64,000 nucleotides of DNA from an uncultured Granulosicoccaceae bacterium (GCA_937965695.1 CALCKW010000023.1:1-64000), one strand, 5' to 3'; shown: positions 35,995-44,074, counted from the stretch's first letter. Numbers and translations are program-made. Notes: generated from the sequence alone by a model not told the origin.

Positions 35995-36087
35995 GGGTTA
36001 CCTTTGAGCGGCTCAGGGCCAATCTGCGGCTAAAAAAACAGGGTTTTAAGTGGCGGCCACAGATAAGCCGAGGCGCCACAAACAATA

Positions 36088-36112
36088 ATAACAGAGTAAA
36101 TTAGTCGGGAAT
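36088..36112 (-). promoter_or_regulatory. Type-1 IscR-like operator upstream of sufB
   Basis: On the minus strand the 25 bases match 21 of 25 positions of the Type-1 IscR consensus (ATASYYGACTRWWWY then AGTCRRSTAT). The intact GACTA core starts the inner half, but one base of the second AGTC is changed. It overlaps a TTGCAA box placed 17 bases before a weak TACTCT -10, as in iron-sulphur-controlled promoters. It is 94 bp upstream of the sufB ATG. Confidence 0.6.
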
Positions 36113-36182
36113 TATTTGCAACGTTGAAGAGCCACTAAAACAAGGCGCGCAAAGCGGATTTCAGCCCACAAAAACCAGCAAT

Positions 36183-36917
36183 TTACTGCGCTTTTTTAGC
36201 AATTAACATGTAGTTGATCGCCAGCGAACGCGCAATGGCCATGCGCCGCGTGAAGGGATTGACGCGAACGCCTGCTTGGTCCTTCGTTTCAAAGCCATTT
36301 TGGCTGAGATGATTGCGGATTTCGGCTGGTCGCCTTAGCTTTGCCCATTGATGCGTACCGACTGGCAGAACCCTGAGCACCCTCTCGGCCATAAATACAG
36401 CGGCGAACCAAGCCCAAGGATTACGATTGATAGTGGCGACTACCTGCTGACCACCGGGACGCACAAGTTCGCAACACGCCGTCATAAATGAAGCTAGGTC
36501 AGCGACATGCTCTACCACTTCCATGTTCAACAATACATCGAAGCTTTGTGGCTGCTCCTGCGCCAATTGCTCCACGCTGGTCAATCGGTAGTCGATCTGC
36601 AACTCGCTCTTTTGTGCATGAATTTGAGCGATTTCGATATTGCGTGCCACCACATCAACGCCAGTTACCTCAGCACCCAGATGCGCCATGGCCTCAGCGA
36701 GTAAGCCACCACCGCAACCCACGTCGAGTACTTTCAGCCCACCAAATGGTTGCTCTGCATTTGCCTCGGCGTGGCCAAGTTTTTCTCGCAAATACTCGAC
36801 GCGCACCCTGTTAAGAACATGCAGCGGCCAAAATGGCCCGTCAACCTGCCACCATGTTTCAGCCAAGGCGTGATAGTGGGCGACTTCAGCAGGGTCGATA
36901 CTGGGTGAATGCTTCAT
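36183..36917 (-). CDS. ubiG: Ubiquinone biosynthesis O-methyltransferase UbiG
   Basis: This 244-aa class I SAM methyltransferase has motif I VLDVGCGGGLLAEAMAHLG and the family's AETWWQVDGPFWPLHVLNRVR opening. GSHQWAKL-type GTHQWAKLRRP is found late in the chain. UbiG carries out both O-methylations in ubiquinone synthesis. It lies upstream of the suf operon on the same strand, separated by 188 nt. Confidence 0.93.
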   Translation of the reverse strand: MKHSPSIDPAEVAHYHALAETWWQVDGPFWPLHVLNRVRVEYLREKLGHAEANAEQPFGGLKVLDVGCGGGLLAEAMAHLGAEVTGVDVVARNIEIAQIHAQKSELQIDYRLTSVEQLAQEQPQSFDVLLNMEVVEHVADLASFMTACCELVRPGGQQVVATINRNPWAWFAAVFMAERVLRVLPVGTHQWAKLRRPAEIRNHLSQNGFETKDQAGVRVNPFTRRMAIARSLAINYMLIAKKAQ

Positions 36918-36978
36918 TTGATCTTCTTAAGGATGGCTTACAAGAAAGTCGAAGCCCAAAAAAATTAGGCACGCCTGA

Positions 36979-37047
36979 TTAAGGAGCCTCGGATTAAGTC
37001 CGGTCAGTGACATCAGCGCGAGCATGACTCAGTCTGAAGTTCCTTAG
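36979..37047 (+). repeat. 69-bp near-palindromic dispersed repeat, copy 1
   Basis: The element starts TTAAGGAGCCTC and ends GAAGTTCCTTAG, so its ends are inverted (AAGGA/TCCTT). It aligns without gaps to the reverse complement of 55823-55891, with 53 of 69 bases identical and a core of 29 of 33 (GTCCGGTCAGTGAC ... AGCATGACT). The TAA stop of the DCC-family gene (37044-37046) lies inside its right end. Confidence 0.85.
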
Positions 37048-37430
37048 TCAATCTGACAAGATTCGCAACGCGCCTTGCCGGTTAGCAGCGCACTAATCCG
37101 ATAGCGGTGCTTAGCAAACAAGCGATAAAAGATGTCAGCGATGGGCTTAATCACAGGCCAGCGCAGCATCGCAACCCAGCGATGGTGCCCCACTAACTGC
37201 CATGCTCGCGCGGTGACATCTAAGCCCAAAAGCAACTGACCGTCCGCCGCTTCTGCGTGCAGCACATTCGATGCAGCAACGGGGTCGATGTGGGGATGTG
37301 TTGTCGAGAAATCTTCAGCGTTAATATCCAAAAAGCCAATCGCCTTTGCCGTGTCTTTGGCACGCAATTGCCGCATTTCAATGGCACACAGGGGGCACAT
37401 CCCGTCGTAGTAAATGGTCAATTCGTTCAT
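37044..37430 (-). CDS. DCC-family thiol-disulfide oxidoreductase (DUF393)
   Basis: This 128-aa protein has the signature IYYDGMCPLCAIEMRQL, the DxxCPxC motif of the DCC family, and a second Cys pair near the C-terminus (CESC). The family is assigned redox activity by fold and motif; substrates are unknown. Its last codon and stop sit inside the 69-bp repeat, so the C-terminal end may have been set by that insertion. Confidence 0.85.
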   Translation of the reverse strand: MNELTIYYDGMCPLCAIEMRQLRAKDTAKAIGFLDINAEDFSTTHPHIDPVAASNVLHAEAADGQLLLGLDVTARAWQLVGHHRWVAMLRWPVIKPIADIFYRLFAKHRYRISALLTGKARCESCQID

Positions 37431-37700
37431 GTCTTATCCACAGTCTAGCCACTATTATTCGCGACGCTAATATCGCACAGAATCGTGGTTGGACTATCGA
37501 CAGATGCATCGGTTCCAGTACTTCGCTACAGGCTTTGCGTCGAACTAATACGCTCGACAGTAACGGCAAAGCAAACGGGACACTCACTAGTTTATGCTGT
37601 AAAGCCGAAGCTGGGCCTAGCATCGACGAGGAGATCTTGCGCTCTTTCTAGATCGTTCCTCGCCTTACCTAGCTCCGGTCAGCGACAGGCTTCTTATGGC

Positions 37701-38150
37701 CTATGACTGAGCATCACTTCTTGCCGGCGCGTCGTTCATAAAACGGTTGAACTCTTCTTCATCGGCGCGACGCTTCACGTCAGCTCTGAAATCATTAAAC
37801 CGCTGTGCTCGAGATTTGATCTCTTCTTTAATTTCGCTGATGCGATCAAACTGCGTTTGCTGGTAGGCATTGAAGACAACGTTATCTGAATGTTCACCGC
37901 TTTTCGCCGATCCGTCGCCAAAAGCTCTGGCCCAAAACTCCGACGCTATTGCCGGCAACTGATGCACATTGCGGCCACTGCAAATCCAAAACACCATAAA
38001 CAAGCCAATGGGCCAAAAGACAACAAAGCCCACAATCATGGCCACCAAGTTCAGACCACTCCAATTGCCTCCCTTTCCCGGTGACTCAGCGAACATCGCA
38101 CCGTTTTCACGACCTTGTCGATCGGCAGACCTACTGTTAGAACACCACAT
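37701..38150 (-). CDS. DUF2852-type membrane protein
   Basis: This is a 149-aa protein from ATG 38150 (MWCSNSRSADRQ), with AAGGAT 7 nt upstream. It has one strong hydrophobic hairpin (NLVAMIVGFVVFWPIGLFMVFWI) and a charged, probably helical C-terminal half. The layout matches the DUF2852 family. Function is unknown. It diverges from the TetR gene at 38344. Confidence 0.7.
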   Translation of the reverse strand: MWCSNSRSADRQGRENGAMFAESPGKGGNWSGLNLVAMIVGFVVFWPIGLFMVFWICSGRNVHQLPAIASEFWARAFGDGSAKSGEHSDNVVFNAYQQTQFDRISEIKEEIKSRAQRFNDFRADVKRRADEEEFNRFMNDAPARSDAQS

Positions 38151-38241
38151 AGTTTTATCCTTATAGAAAAGATGGCGAGATACAGACGCGTCTCTACGCA
38201 ACAGTGATCCGTTGATCATTCGACCCGCCTTCTCGCTTAAT

Positions 38242-38313
38242 GTGATCACTGTTCACATACAATATACAAGCTTTTCCACAGAATTCAAGGTCTACAGGAA
38301 AAATAAGTGAACA
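38242..38313. promoter_or_regulatory. Possible TetR operator region
   Basis: A perfect GTGATCAC palindrome (38242-38249) is followed by TGTTCAC (38250-38256). The inverse GTGAACA occurs at 38307-38313, 31 nt before the TetR ATG. The set suggests a binding site for the divergent TetR protein, but the half-sites are short. Confidence 0.35.
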
Positions 38314-38343
38314 TCGTTAACATTCATTCAGTACAATCGGCGC

Positions 38344-38955
38344 ATGAACAAAGAAAAGAAGAGCTATCACCACGGCAACCTGGCGGAATCACTGCTCAAC
38401 GCCGTCGATGAGATTGCAACACAGTTTGGGTTAGAAGCCGTGACTTTGCGCGCCTGCGCCAAGTTAGTGGGTGTTTCGCCCTCATCAGCATTTCGCCACT
38501 ACACCGACAAACGCGATCTACTCACCGCGTTTGCAACAAGAGCGATAAAACAGTTATCAGCCACATTGGTCGCTGCCAATGAGCAAGCCAAAAGCGACGA
38601 AAGCGATGCGTTTATTGCAGTGGGCTCGGCCTACATCGAGTTTGCCTTGAGCAAACCCGCGTTTTTTAGAGCCATGTGGCGAGAAGAAACCATCTACTCC
38701 ACCGACCAGCACTACGTCGAAGCGTCCAACCAGCTCAACAGCCATCTGCAAGGTGGTTTCGCACGCACTCTTTACGACAAAGATAGTGCAAGCTTAAGCC
38801 CCCAAGAACTACTAGCCTGGTCCTCGGTGCATGGCTTGGCAAATTTAATGGTGGATGGCCCGGTGGGCAATGGAATGAGTAAATCGGAGCAATTGATTTT
38901 AGCAAGAGAGATGATTGTCGCGATGCAGCCGGCTTTTCGGTTACCGGGTTCTTGA
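38344..38955 (+). CDS. TetR-family regulator
   Basis: This 203-aa protein starts YHHGNLAESLLNAVDEIA, with the TetR helix-turn-helix in LRACAKLVGVSPSSAFRHYTDKR. The C-terminal ligand domain resembles the WHG type (SVHGLANLMVDGPV). It diverges from the DUF2852 gene, which is the simplest target together with its own gene. The ligand is not readable from sequence. Confidence 0.88.
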   Translation: MNKEKKSYHHGNLAESLLNAVDEIATQFGLEAVTLRACAKLVGVSPSSAFRHYTDKRDLLTAFATRAIKQLSATLVAANEQAKSDESDAFIAVGSAYIEFALSKPAFFRAMWREETIYSTDQHYVEASNQLNSHLQGGFARTLYDKDSASLSPQELLAWSSVHGLANLMVDGPVGNGMSKSEQLILAREMIVAMQPAFRLPGS

Positions 38956-39515
38956 GGTAGTTAGAAAATTATTTTGAGCATTGTGGAAAAGGTATTCGAA
39001 TTCTATTCAAATAGTATGAGTCAGGTGATGAACACTAAAATAGTTTTGAGCCCTTGTTCCCTGAACTAGTAGCCGGTCTAAGAGCAGAAAACTGGGCCTA
39101 GAACTTAAAAGTATATTCGCCGATGGTCAAAGACTTTAACCTGAGCTCTGATTTAAAGGGTCAAGCCTCGATTTATATCAACATAACTCGCTTCTTAACA
39201 TTAGCCCCTTTTCAAGCAACCGGTTCGCCACAACCGAAGCGCTTTGCCACAGTCTGCAACACTCGAACACTCGCTCGAATTCCCTTTGATATAAAACGCA
39301 GCTCACTCTTCGTCTATGCCACTCTCTACAAACCGACAATACGCCGCTGCTGGCTGCCCAGAGCCAAGCTCACTGAATACAGCATCTTCAATAAAGGGAA
39401 GCTAGCAGGTCAGGTGGCTAGCGGGATGTTCAAGTCCTGACTTAACAAATAAAACCGTCCTCTCAGCTCTTCATCCCGCTACATACGAGCTTCCAATGAC
39501 TAACTACAGGTTAAT
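38956..39515. other. Intergenic region with repeat remnants, 560 bp
   Basis: I see no convincing gene. A 105-codon open frame at 39123-39440 has no ribosome site or recognisable family. GGGTCAAGCCTCGATTTATA at 39158 onward resembles the repeat at 40840-40876, with shared GGGTCAAG and CTCGC..TTC ends. The region marks the left flank of the accessory island. Confidence 0.55.
39158..39194 (+). repeat. GGGTCAAG-family repeat, degenerate copy
   Basis: GGGTCAAGCCTCGATTTATA followed by TCAACATAACTCGCTTC aligns with 40840-40876 apart from small gaps. It lies left of the truncated toxin gene. Confidence 0.5.
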
Positions 39516-39773
39516 GTGCTAACTCAAGCTTTGACCCCTTTTTCTCTTGACCCTTTTCTCCTCGGGGTCTTTAAAGATCCGATGGCGCTGACGCTATTTG
39601 ATCAAGAACAGTCTGATGAGGAAGATCGGTGGATTACATTAGGGCTCACCGGCGGGCAACATTATCTCGTCGTCGTGCACACCTACCGCGACGAACACAA
39701 CGACACCGTTACTATCAGGTTGATTTCTGCTCGGCACGCCACCAAACACGAGATCGCGCAATACCAGGGGTAA
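39516..39773 (+). pseudogene. brnT: BrnT toxin, N-terminally truncated
   Basis: From VFKDPMALTLFDQEQSDEEDRWITLGLTGGQ onward the frame matches the BrnT RNase-toxin family, ending RLISARHATKHEIAQYQ. The first 20-25 residues usual in BrnT (FEWDxxKxxxNxxKHGVSF-like) are absent. In their place the frame reads MLTQALTPFSLDPFLLG, encoded by TGACCC-rich repeat sequence starting at GTG 39516. The toxin is therefore probably inactive. brnA follows after 5 nt. Confidence 0.8.
39524..39558 (-). repeat. TGACCC repeat copies at the toxin 5' end
   Basis: TCAAGCTTTGACCCCTT (39524-39540) and CTCTTGACCCTTTTC (39544-39558) are near-copies on the minus strand. The first is an inverted match to GGGGTCAAGGCTTGA at 40839-40853. 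They sit exactly where the BrnT N-terminal coding sequence should be. Confidence 0.65.
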
Positions 39774-39778
39774 ACACT

Positions 39779-39979
39779 ATGCAAAAACAGTATGATTTTT
39801 CCAACGCCGAGCGGGGTAAATTTTATAACCCCGATGCCACACATCAACTGCCAGTTTATCTTGAACCGGAAGTGCTCAGCTATTTTTCTGACAAAGCCAA
39901 AAACAAAGGCGTTGAACTCAATACGCTGATCAACGAACTGCTCAAGAAGGACATCGATCTTATAGAGGGCGTTAAGTAG
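39779..39979 (+). CDS. brnA: BrnA-type antitoxin
   Basis: This is a 66-aa protein from ATG 39779 (MQKQYDFSNAERGKFYNP). It matches the BrnA layout: an N-terminal toxin-binding stretch, then a ribbon-helix-helix part (LPVYLEPEVLSYFSDKAKN, GVELNTLINELLKKDI). BrnA binds BrnT and represses the brnTA promoter. Here it stays intact while the toxin is truncated. It overlaps the convergent immunity-like gene by 8 nt. Confidence 0.8.
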   Translation: MQKQYDFSNAERGKFYNPDATHQLPVYLEPEVLSYFSDKAKNKGVELNTLINELLKKDIDLIEGVK

Positions 39980-40313
39980 ATCCTGGATTTACAGGTGGGT
40001 AGCCAATAAATACCCTTGAACTATCAAGCGTCAACCGCACACCATTGACTACTTTTAACTGCCCTCCATGGCCCAATGGATACAACTCAGTCACTTCCCC
40101 TTCACTATACAAAGCTTCATGCAATAGATTTTTAGCGAAATCATACATGGCTAGACGCGATGAAAAATTAAAATATATATCGCCATTATCCTTGTCTATC
40201 GTCGCAGACATAATATGCGATTCGTTTTCAACAACTTCATCAGAGGGGATGTCGTCACCTTCTTCTGTCAGCTTCACATCTGCACTAAGGTTAGTCTGTT
40301 TTAACGACACCAT
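39972..40313 (-). CDS. Candidate immunity protein for the RHS toxin fragment
   Basis: This 113-aa acidic protein is of no family I can name. It lies directly downstream of the RHS C-terminal toxin fragment and overlaps it by 23 nt, the usual place for a polymorphic-toxin immunity gene. SSRLAMYDFAKNLLHEALYSEG is a plausible core helix and GYPPVNPGST the tail. The role is inferred from position only. Confidence 0.6.
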   Translation of the reverse strand: MVSLKQTNLSADVKLTEEGDDIPSDEVVENESHIMSATIDKDNGDIYFNFSSRLAMYDFAKNLLHEALYSEGEVTELYPLGHGGQLKVVNGVRLTLDSSRVFIGYPPVNPGST

Positions 40314-40821
40314 CTTTTCCCCATCTTACGAATCCACCTTTTCCATCCGGTACGACATGCAGATTTTCTATGGTCTTGCCTTTTGAGTTCTGAATCTGGA
40401 TGTTGTAGTGATCTACTTTCCCTTTACCTTGTAAGGGCTCGCCGAGTTTATGGGCTTGCTCACCAAAATCCTTACGAAATAAAACCCTCGTACCATCTTC
40501 TAGTTCATGCATCGATTGATTTGGATGGCCATCTGTTGGCTTTGCTTTTGACAAAGCATCCTGAAGCGCATTTGGCTTTCCACTGTTTGGAACATCGCCA
40601 GCTTTACCCGCCGTAAACCTGGCCACCTTAGTAGAGCCTGCAGGCACATACGGTATCGCCAACGCGATTGTATCAGCAGCTAGGTCTACACCGCCATCTA
40701 CAACCCACTGACTATTTCCAGTCGCATAGCCATCACCAATTTTACCGATGACATAGACGATGCTAACCGCATCCCAGATTGTGTCAAAGGGAATTTCACC
40801 ATTGGGGTCGGTATGGAGTTT
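40291..40821 (-). pseudogene. Orphan RHS/polymorphic-toxin C-terminal fragment
   Basis: The open frame runs from just after a TGA at 40822-40824 to 40291. It begins KLHTDPNGEIPFDTIWDAVS, then GGVDLAADTIALAIPYVPAG, the pre-toxin segment at the end of RHS core repeats. A C-terminal part of about 110 residues follows, with KVDHYNIQIQNSKGKTIENL and FVRWGKDGVVKTD. There is no RHS barrel upstream and only a TTG (40662) could serve as an internal start. It is a displaced toxin tip with its immunity gene. Confidence 0.75.
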
Positions 40822-40845
40822 TCAGGGGTCAGTTTTCAGGGGTCA
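40818..40845 (+). repeat. Perfect 14-bp tandem duplication
   Basis: GTTTTCAGGGGTCA occurs at 40818-40831 and again at 40832-40845. The first copy supplies the stop codon just before the RHS fragment. Confidence 0.9.
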
Positions 40846-40876
40846 AGGCTTGACTTGATACATTATGTCTCGCCTT
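40839..40876 (+). repeat. GGGGTCAAGGCTTGA repeat, right flank of the island
   Basis: It begins GGGGTCAAGGCTTGACTTGA and ends CTCGCCTTC. It is an inverted match of 39524-39537 and a direct match of 39158-39194. It bounds the BrnTA/RHS island on the right. Confidence 0.65.
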
Positions 40877-40892
40877 CAAGACTTCATCTTAC

Positions 40893-41078
40893 TCAAATAA
40901 ACGATTCAGCCTGCGCTCGTTTGTCATAGCGCTCTCCCCATTTACTCTTCAATTCCTCCGCTTCGCTACAGCCAAGGTAATTTGCTACGACCTGAAGCAA
41001 AATTGTGGTCAAGCCTGCCTTCTTCAAACTAGACTTGGCAGGCGGGCCGCCTGCGCTCCTAGGTTTTTTTCGATCCAT
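40893..41078 (-). CDS. Small hypothetical ORF, doubtful
   Basis: This is a 61-codon frame starting MDRKKPRSAGGPPAKSS, right after the terminator of the upstream gene. I recognise no family. It contains a GCAGGCGG/CCGCCTGC inverted repeat (41038-41054), so it may be a non-coding repeat area. Coding status is weak. Confidence 0.2.
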   Translation of the reverse strand: MDRKKPRSAGGPPAKSSLKKAGLTTILLQVVANYLGCSEAEELKSKWGERYDKRAQAESFI

Positions 41079-41083
41079 AAAAA

Positions 41084-41105
41084 ACGCCGCTCCGGGGAGC
41101 GGCGT
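41084..41105 (-). terminator. Intrinsic terminator after the DUF3135-like gene
   Basis: ACGCCGCTCC (41084-41093) pairs with GGAGCGGCGT (41096-41105) around a very short loop; opening the last pairs leaves CGGG. On the minus strand it is followed by a T run (plus-strand AAAAA before 41084). Confidence 0.85.
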
Positions 41106-41166
41106 CTACTGCCGTGGTCAGTTAACTAGGCTGACCGGTCTTTCTCTCTCACAAGAATTTTTTTAC

Positions 41167-41541
41167 TTAATGCGTTGTAGGCTCAAAACGTAGCACCGTT
41201 GCTGATTCGGCTGGCTTTTGTAACTGGAGCATTTCCTCTTCGGTCAATGCTTCAGGTCTTGCCAAGGCATTCAAATTTGTTCGCATCAGATCAAATGAAT
41301 CCCACATCTGAGAGGACATCTGCATGCAGCTCTCCAGTGGTGAATCACACAGGCGTCGTTTGGCGTCCAGTTCAAACTGTATACCTTTGAGTCGACGTTG
41401 CAGGTGCTCAGGAGATTTTGCGATTTCATGCTTCAACAGCTCTTCACGCTTAGCTTCAAATGCAACAGGATCGGACTCATAGAGCTCTTTCCAATAATCG
41501 AAGTCAAAAGCGTCGTTCTTGATGTCTTGAGTGTTTGGCAT
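41167..41541 (-). CDS. DUF3135-like cytoplasmic protein
   Basis: This 124-aa protein reads FDFDYWKELYESDPVAFEAKREELLK, then RRLKGIQFELDAKRR and QMWDSFDLMRT. This layout fits the DUF3135 family of small helical proteins found in gammaproteobacteria. No function is known. The gene is single, with a strong terminator. Confidence 0.7.
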   Translation of the reverse strand: MPNTQDIKNDAFDFDYWKELYESDPVAFEAKREELLKHEIAKSPEHLQRRLKGIQFELDAKRRLCDSPLESCMQMSSQMWDSFDLMRTNLNALARPEALTEEEMLQLQKPAESATVLRFEPTTH

Positions 41542-42075
41542 GTTGCTTCTCCGAAAGTTTGTCGCGGGCTAACCCTTGTGGGCTGCACCGTTTCGATGAG
41601 GCAATGTTACGAATCTGAGTCAGTAAGACAATCGAAAGCCCGCCGTTTTGGGCCTTTGTTCACATAAATGAACGAGATGCCCACCGCTCTGGGACGGCCG
41701 TCACGCTTTTTCCACGGGTGGGTGAGCCATTTTTGTATCAGATAAGGATAAGTTTGCAGCCAAATAGGTCGCTATAACCAGCGTGGACAATGAATACAAG
41801 CCACACCATAGCGACTCAGTACAACTACACTTCAGGCGATAAATGTCTTGTGAGCAAACCACAGAGTGCTCTAAAACCGGTATTCGGTGTTCGTCCTCAA
41901 GGTTATAGCGGTAAAAGCGACCAGAGATGTCTCGCCCGACAAAGACGATTTTCATGTGTAAAACATGCACGTGACCGCAGGTTTATTCATTATTGACTAT
42001 CGTTTAAAGAAAGAACACCAAGTCCGTAGTACATATGTGACGTGACTTGGCAAATAAGCCAGTAGAGGAAACAAG
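41542..42075. other. Intergenic region, 534 bp
   Basis: I see no supported gene. An 89-codon frame on the minus strand (41701-41970) lacks a ribosome site and shows no family features. The region should contain the promoter for the GT2-galE pair. Confidence 0.55.
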
Positions 42076-42879
42076 GTGTATAGACCATTTGCCATTTTTA
42101 TCCCAGCGTACAACGCGGCGCAGACTGTGCCTGGTGTACTCGATCGCATTCCAAGCGAAATGTGGGAACATTGTGTCGGCTGCCATGTCATCAGCAAGGC
42201 CAGTTCCGACAACACGGTTGAAGTGGCTGAGTCACTGAAAGCAAAATACCCAAAAGTAACTGCTATTGGCGGGGATACAAACTTAGGCTACGGCGATTCA
42301 GTGCGAACAGGCTTGGAAGCCTGTCTAGCCAATGAAAACGCTGAGTACATTGTCTGCTTACACGGGGATGGCCAATACCCACCTGAAAGCATGCCTGCCA
42401 TGCTGCAGTACATGCAGGAACACACAGTAGACATCCTGCAAGGTTCGCGGCACAAATTTAATACCGCTCGCGCCGGTGGCATGCCGATGTATAAAGTCAT
42501 TGGCGGCAAGATTTTAACCGCCATGGAAAACACTGTGTTCGGCTTAAAGATGACCGATTATCATTCAGGCTACATGATGTACAGCCGTCACGCGCTTGAA
42601 ATGCTGCCTATCGAAGATTTGAGTTATTACTTCGATTTTGACCTAGAAGCCATTGCTGCAGCAAAAGCCCTAGGCCTGAATATCGACGAGGTCGGTATAC
42701 CAACTCACTACGGTGAAGAAGAGTCTTATTTAAACCCCTTCTTGTACGGCACTTTCTGCCTCAAAGTGATGGGGCAATTTATTTTGGGCAAATATCGACG
42801 ACTGGCTAAACAGCAGCACGCTAAAGCTCAATCGCAAAAAAAAACAACTGAATTAAAGACCGAGGAAGTAAATTCATGA
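42076..42879 (+). CDS. Family 2 glycosyltransferase (DPM-synthase-like)
   Basis: This 267-aa protein is read from GTG 42076, with GAGG 8 nt upstream. The GT-A fold is seen in AIFIPAYNAAQTVPGVL and NLGYGDSVRTGLE, and the metal motif in LHGDGQYPPE. It has no strong C-terminal membrane segments, but a charged Lys/Gln-rich tail. It probably transfers a sugar to a lipid or surface glycan, possibly using a UDP-sugar from the adjacent GalE. It overlaps galE by 4 nt. Confidence 0.85.
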   Translation: MYRPFAIFIPAYNAAQTVPGVLDRIPSEMWEHCVGCHVISKASSDNTVEVAESLKAKYPKVTAIGGDTNLGYGDSVRTGLEACLANENAEYIVCLHGDGQYPPESMPAMLQYMQEHTVDILQGSRHKFNTARAGGMPMYKVIGGKILTAMENTVFGLKMTDYHSGYMMYSRHALEMLPIEDLSYYFDFDLEAIAAAKALGLNIDEVGIPTHYGEEESYLNPFLYGTFCLKVMGQFILGKYRRLAKQQHAKAQSQKKTTELKTEEVNS

Positions 42880-43874
42880 GCAATATTTTAGTCACCGGCG
42901 GCGCTGGTTATATCGGCAGCCATGTGGTGAAACTGCTGACCGGTCAAAACGAAAGCGTGGTTGTACTCGACGATCTCTCCACTGGCTTTGAAGATGCCAT
43001 TCTTGGTGGTGCAACGCTTGTAAAGGGCAACACCCGTGATCGCGAGTTGCTCGACAAACTCATGGCAGAGCACAAGATAGACACCGTGATGCACTTCGCA
43101 GCACATACTATCGTGCCTGAGTCTGTAGAAGACCCGCTTAAGTACTACGGCAACAACACCGTTGGCACGCACACTCTTCTGCAGGCCTGCCAGGCCGCCA
43201 ACGTCAAGAATTTTGTCTTCTCTTCTACAGCGGCGACCTACGGCGATGCGCCTACAGGCCCTTGCTCAGAAGATATGCCTACAGCGCCCATCAACGCGTA
43301 CGGTATGTCCAAGCTGATGAGTGAACGCATGCTGCAAGATTTAGATCCGGTGTGCGAAATGAACCACGTGATCTTGCGCTACTTCAACGTGGCTGGCTCT
43401 GACCCAGACGGAGAGATTGGTCAGTCTACTGAAAAGGCCACGCTGTTAGTGAAAGTCGCAGCGGAACACGTTGTCGGTAAACGCGAAAAGCTCTATATCT
43501 TTGGGACTGATTTCGATACGCCAGACGGCACAGGAATCCGTGACTACATCCACGTCTCTGACTTGGCCGCAGCACACATCAGCGCGCTAAAATACCTACG
43601 CGAAGGCGGTAAAAGCACTTTGCTCAACTGCGGCTACGGCCATGGTTTTAGCGTACGCGAAGTTATAGAGACCGTGCAGAAAGTCGCCGGCCCAACGGTC
43701 AACATGAACGTCGAAGAACAACCGCGTCGTGCTGGTGATCCACCTAGTTTGGTCGCAAAGGTCGATAAAATCCACAAGACATTGGATTGGAAGCCGCAGT
43801 ACGACGATCTAGAAATCATCGCGCGTACTTCGATCGACTGGGAGCGCAAGCTGCTAGAAAAACGAGGAGGTTAA
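42876..43874 (+). CDS. galE: UDP-glucose 4-epimerase GalE
   Basis: This 332-aa short-chain dehydrogenase has NAD motif VTGGAGYIGSHVV and the catalytic set FSSTAATYGD and YGMSKLMSE (Ser/Thr, Tyr-x3-Lys). RYFNVAGSDPDGEIGQS is typical of GalE. It interconverts UDP-glucose and UDP-galactose. It is translationally coupled to the upstream glycosyltransferase and followed by a terminator. Confidence 0.93.
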   Translation: MSNILVTGGAGYIGSHVVKLLTGQNESVVVLDDLSTGFEDAILGGATLVKGNTRDRELLDKLMAEHKIDTVMHFAAHTIVPESVEDPLKYYGNNTVGTHTLLQACQAANVKNFVFSSTAATYGDAPTGPCSEDMPTAPINAYGMSKLMSERMLQDLDPVCEMNHVILRYFNVAGSDPDGEIGQSTEKATLLVKVAAEHVVGKREKLYIFGTDFDTPDGTGIRDYIHVSDLAAAHISALKYLREGGKSTLLNCGYGHGFSVREVIETVQKVAGPTVNMNVEEQPRRAGDPPSLVAKVDKIHKTLDWKPQYDDLEIIARTSIDWERKLLEKRGG

Positions 43875-43907
43875 CGGGCGCTAGAAGCCGGTAAATTCTG
43901 CTTGAAT

Positions 43908-43930
43908 AAGCCCGCCCATCTGGTGGGCTT
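43908..43930 (+). terminator. Terminator after galE
   Basis: AAGCCCGCC (43908-43916) and GGTGGGCTT (43922-43930) pair with one G-T wobble, followed by TTTT. Confidence 0.85.
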
Positions 43931-44074
43931 TTTTATACTGACCTTTTGCCAGGATATAGACTCGAACCACCTTAAAGTTAAAAAGTCATCGTTAGCAAAT
44001 TTTAGTGAAGCAAAAGAAATCGAGTGGCGATCTAGAAAGCATGCCCGCCACGGCTTTTAGATATAAGGAAGAAA

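Noticed and set aside
37660-37715. Possible third copy of the 69-bp repeat
   Set aside because: TCCGGTCAGCGAC and CTATGACTGAGC resemble the core, but the ends are missing and the similarity is too short to trust.
39123-39440. 105-codon frame left of the toxin island
   Set aside because: No ribosome site, no recognisable family, and it runs through repeat-like sequence.
41701-41970. 89-codon minus-strand frame between the DUF3135-like gene and the glycosyltransferase
   Set aside because: No ribosome site, unusual residue make-up and no family features; more likely chance.
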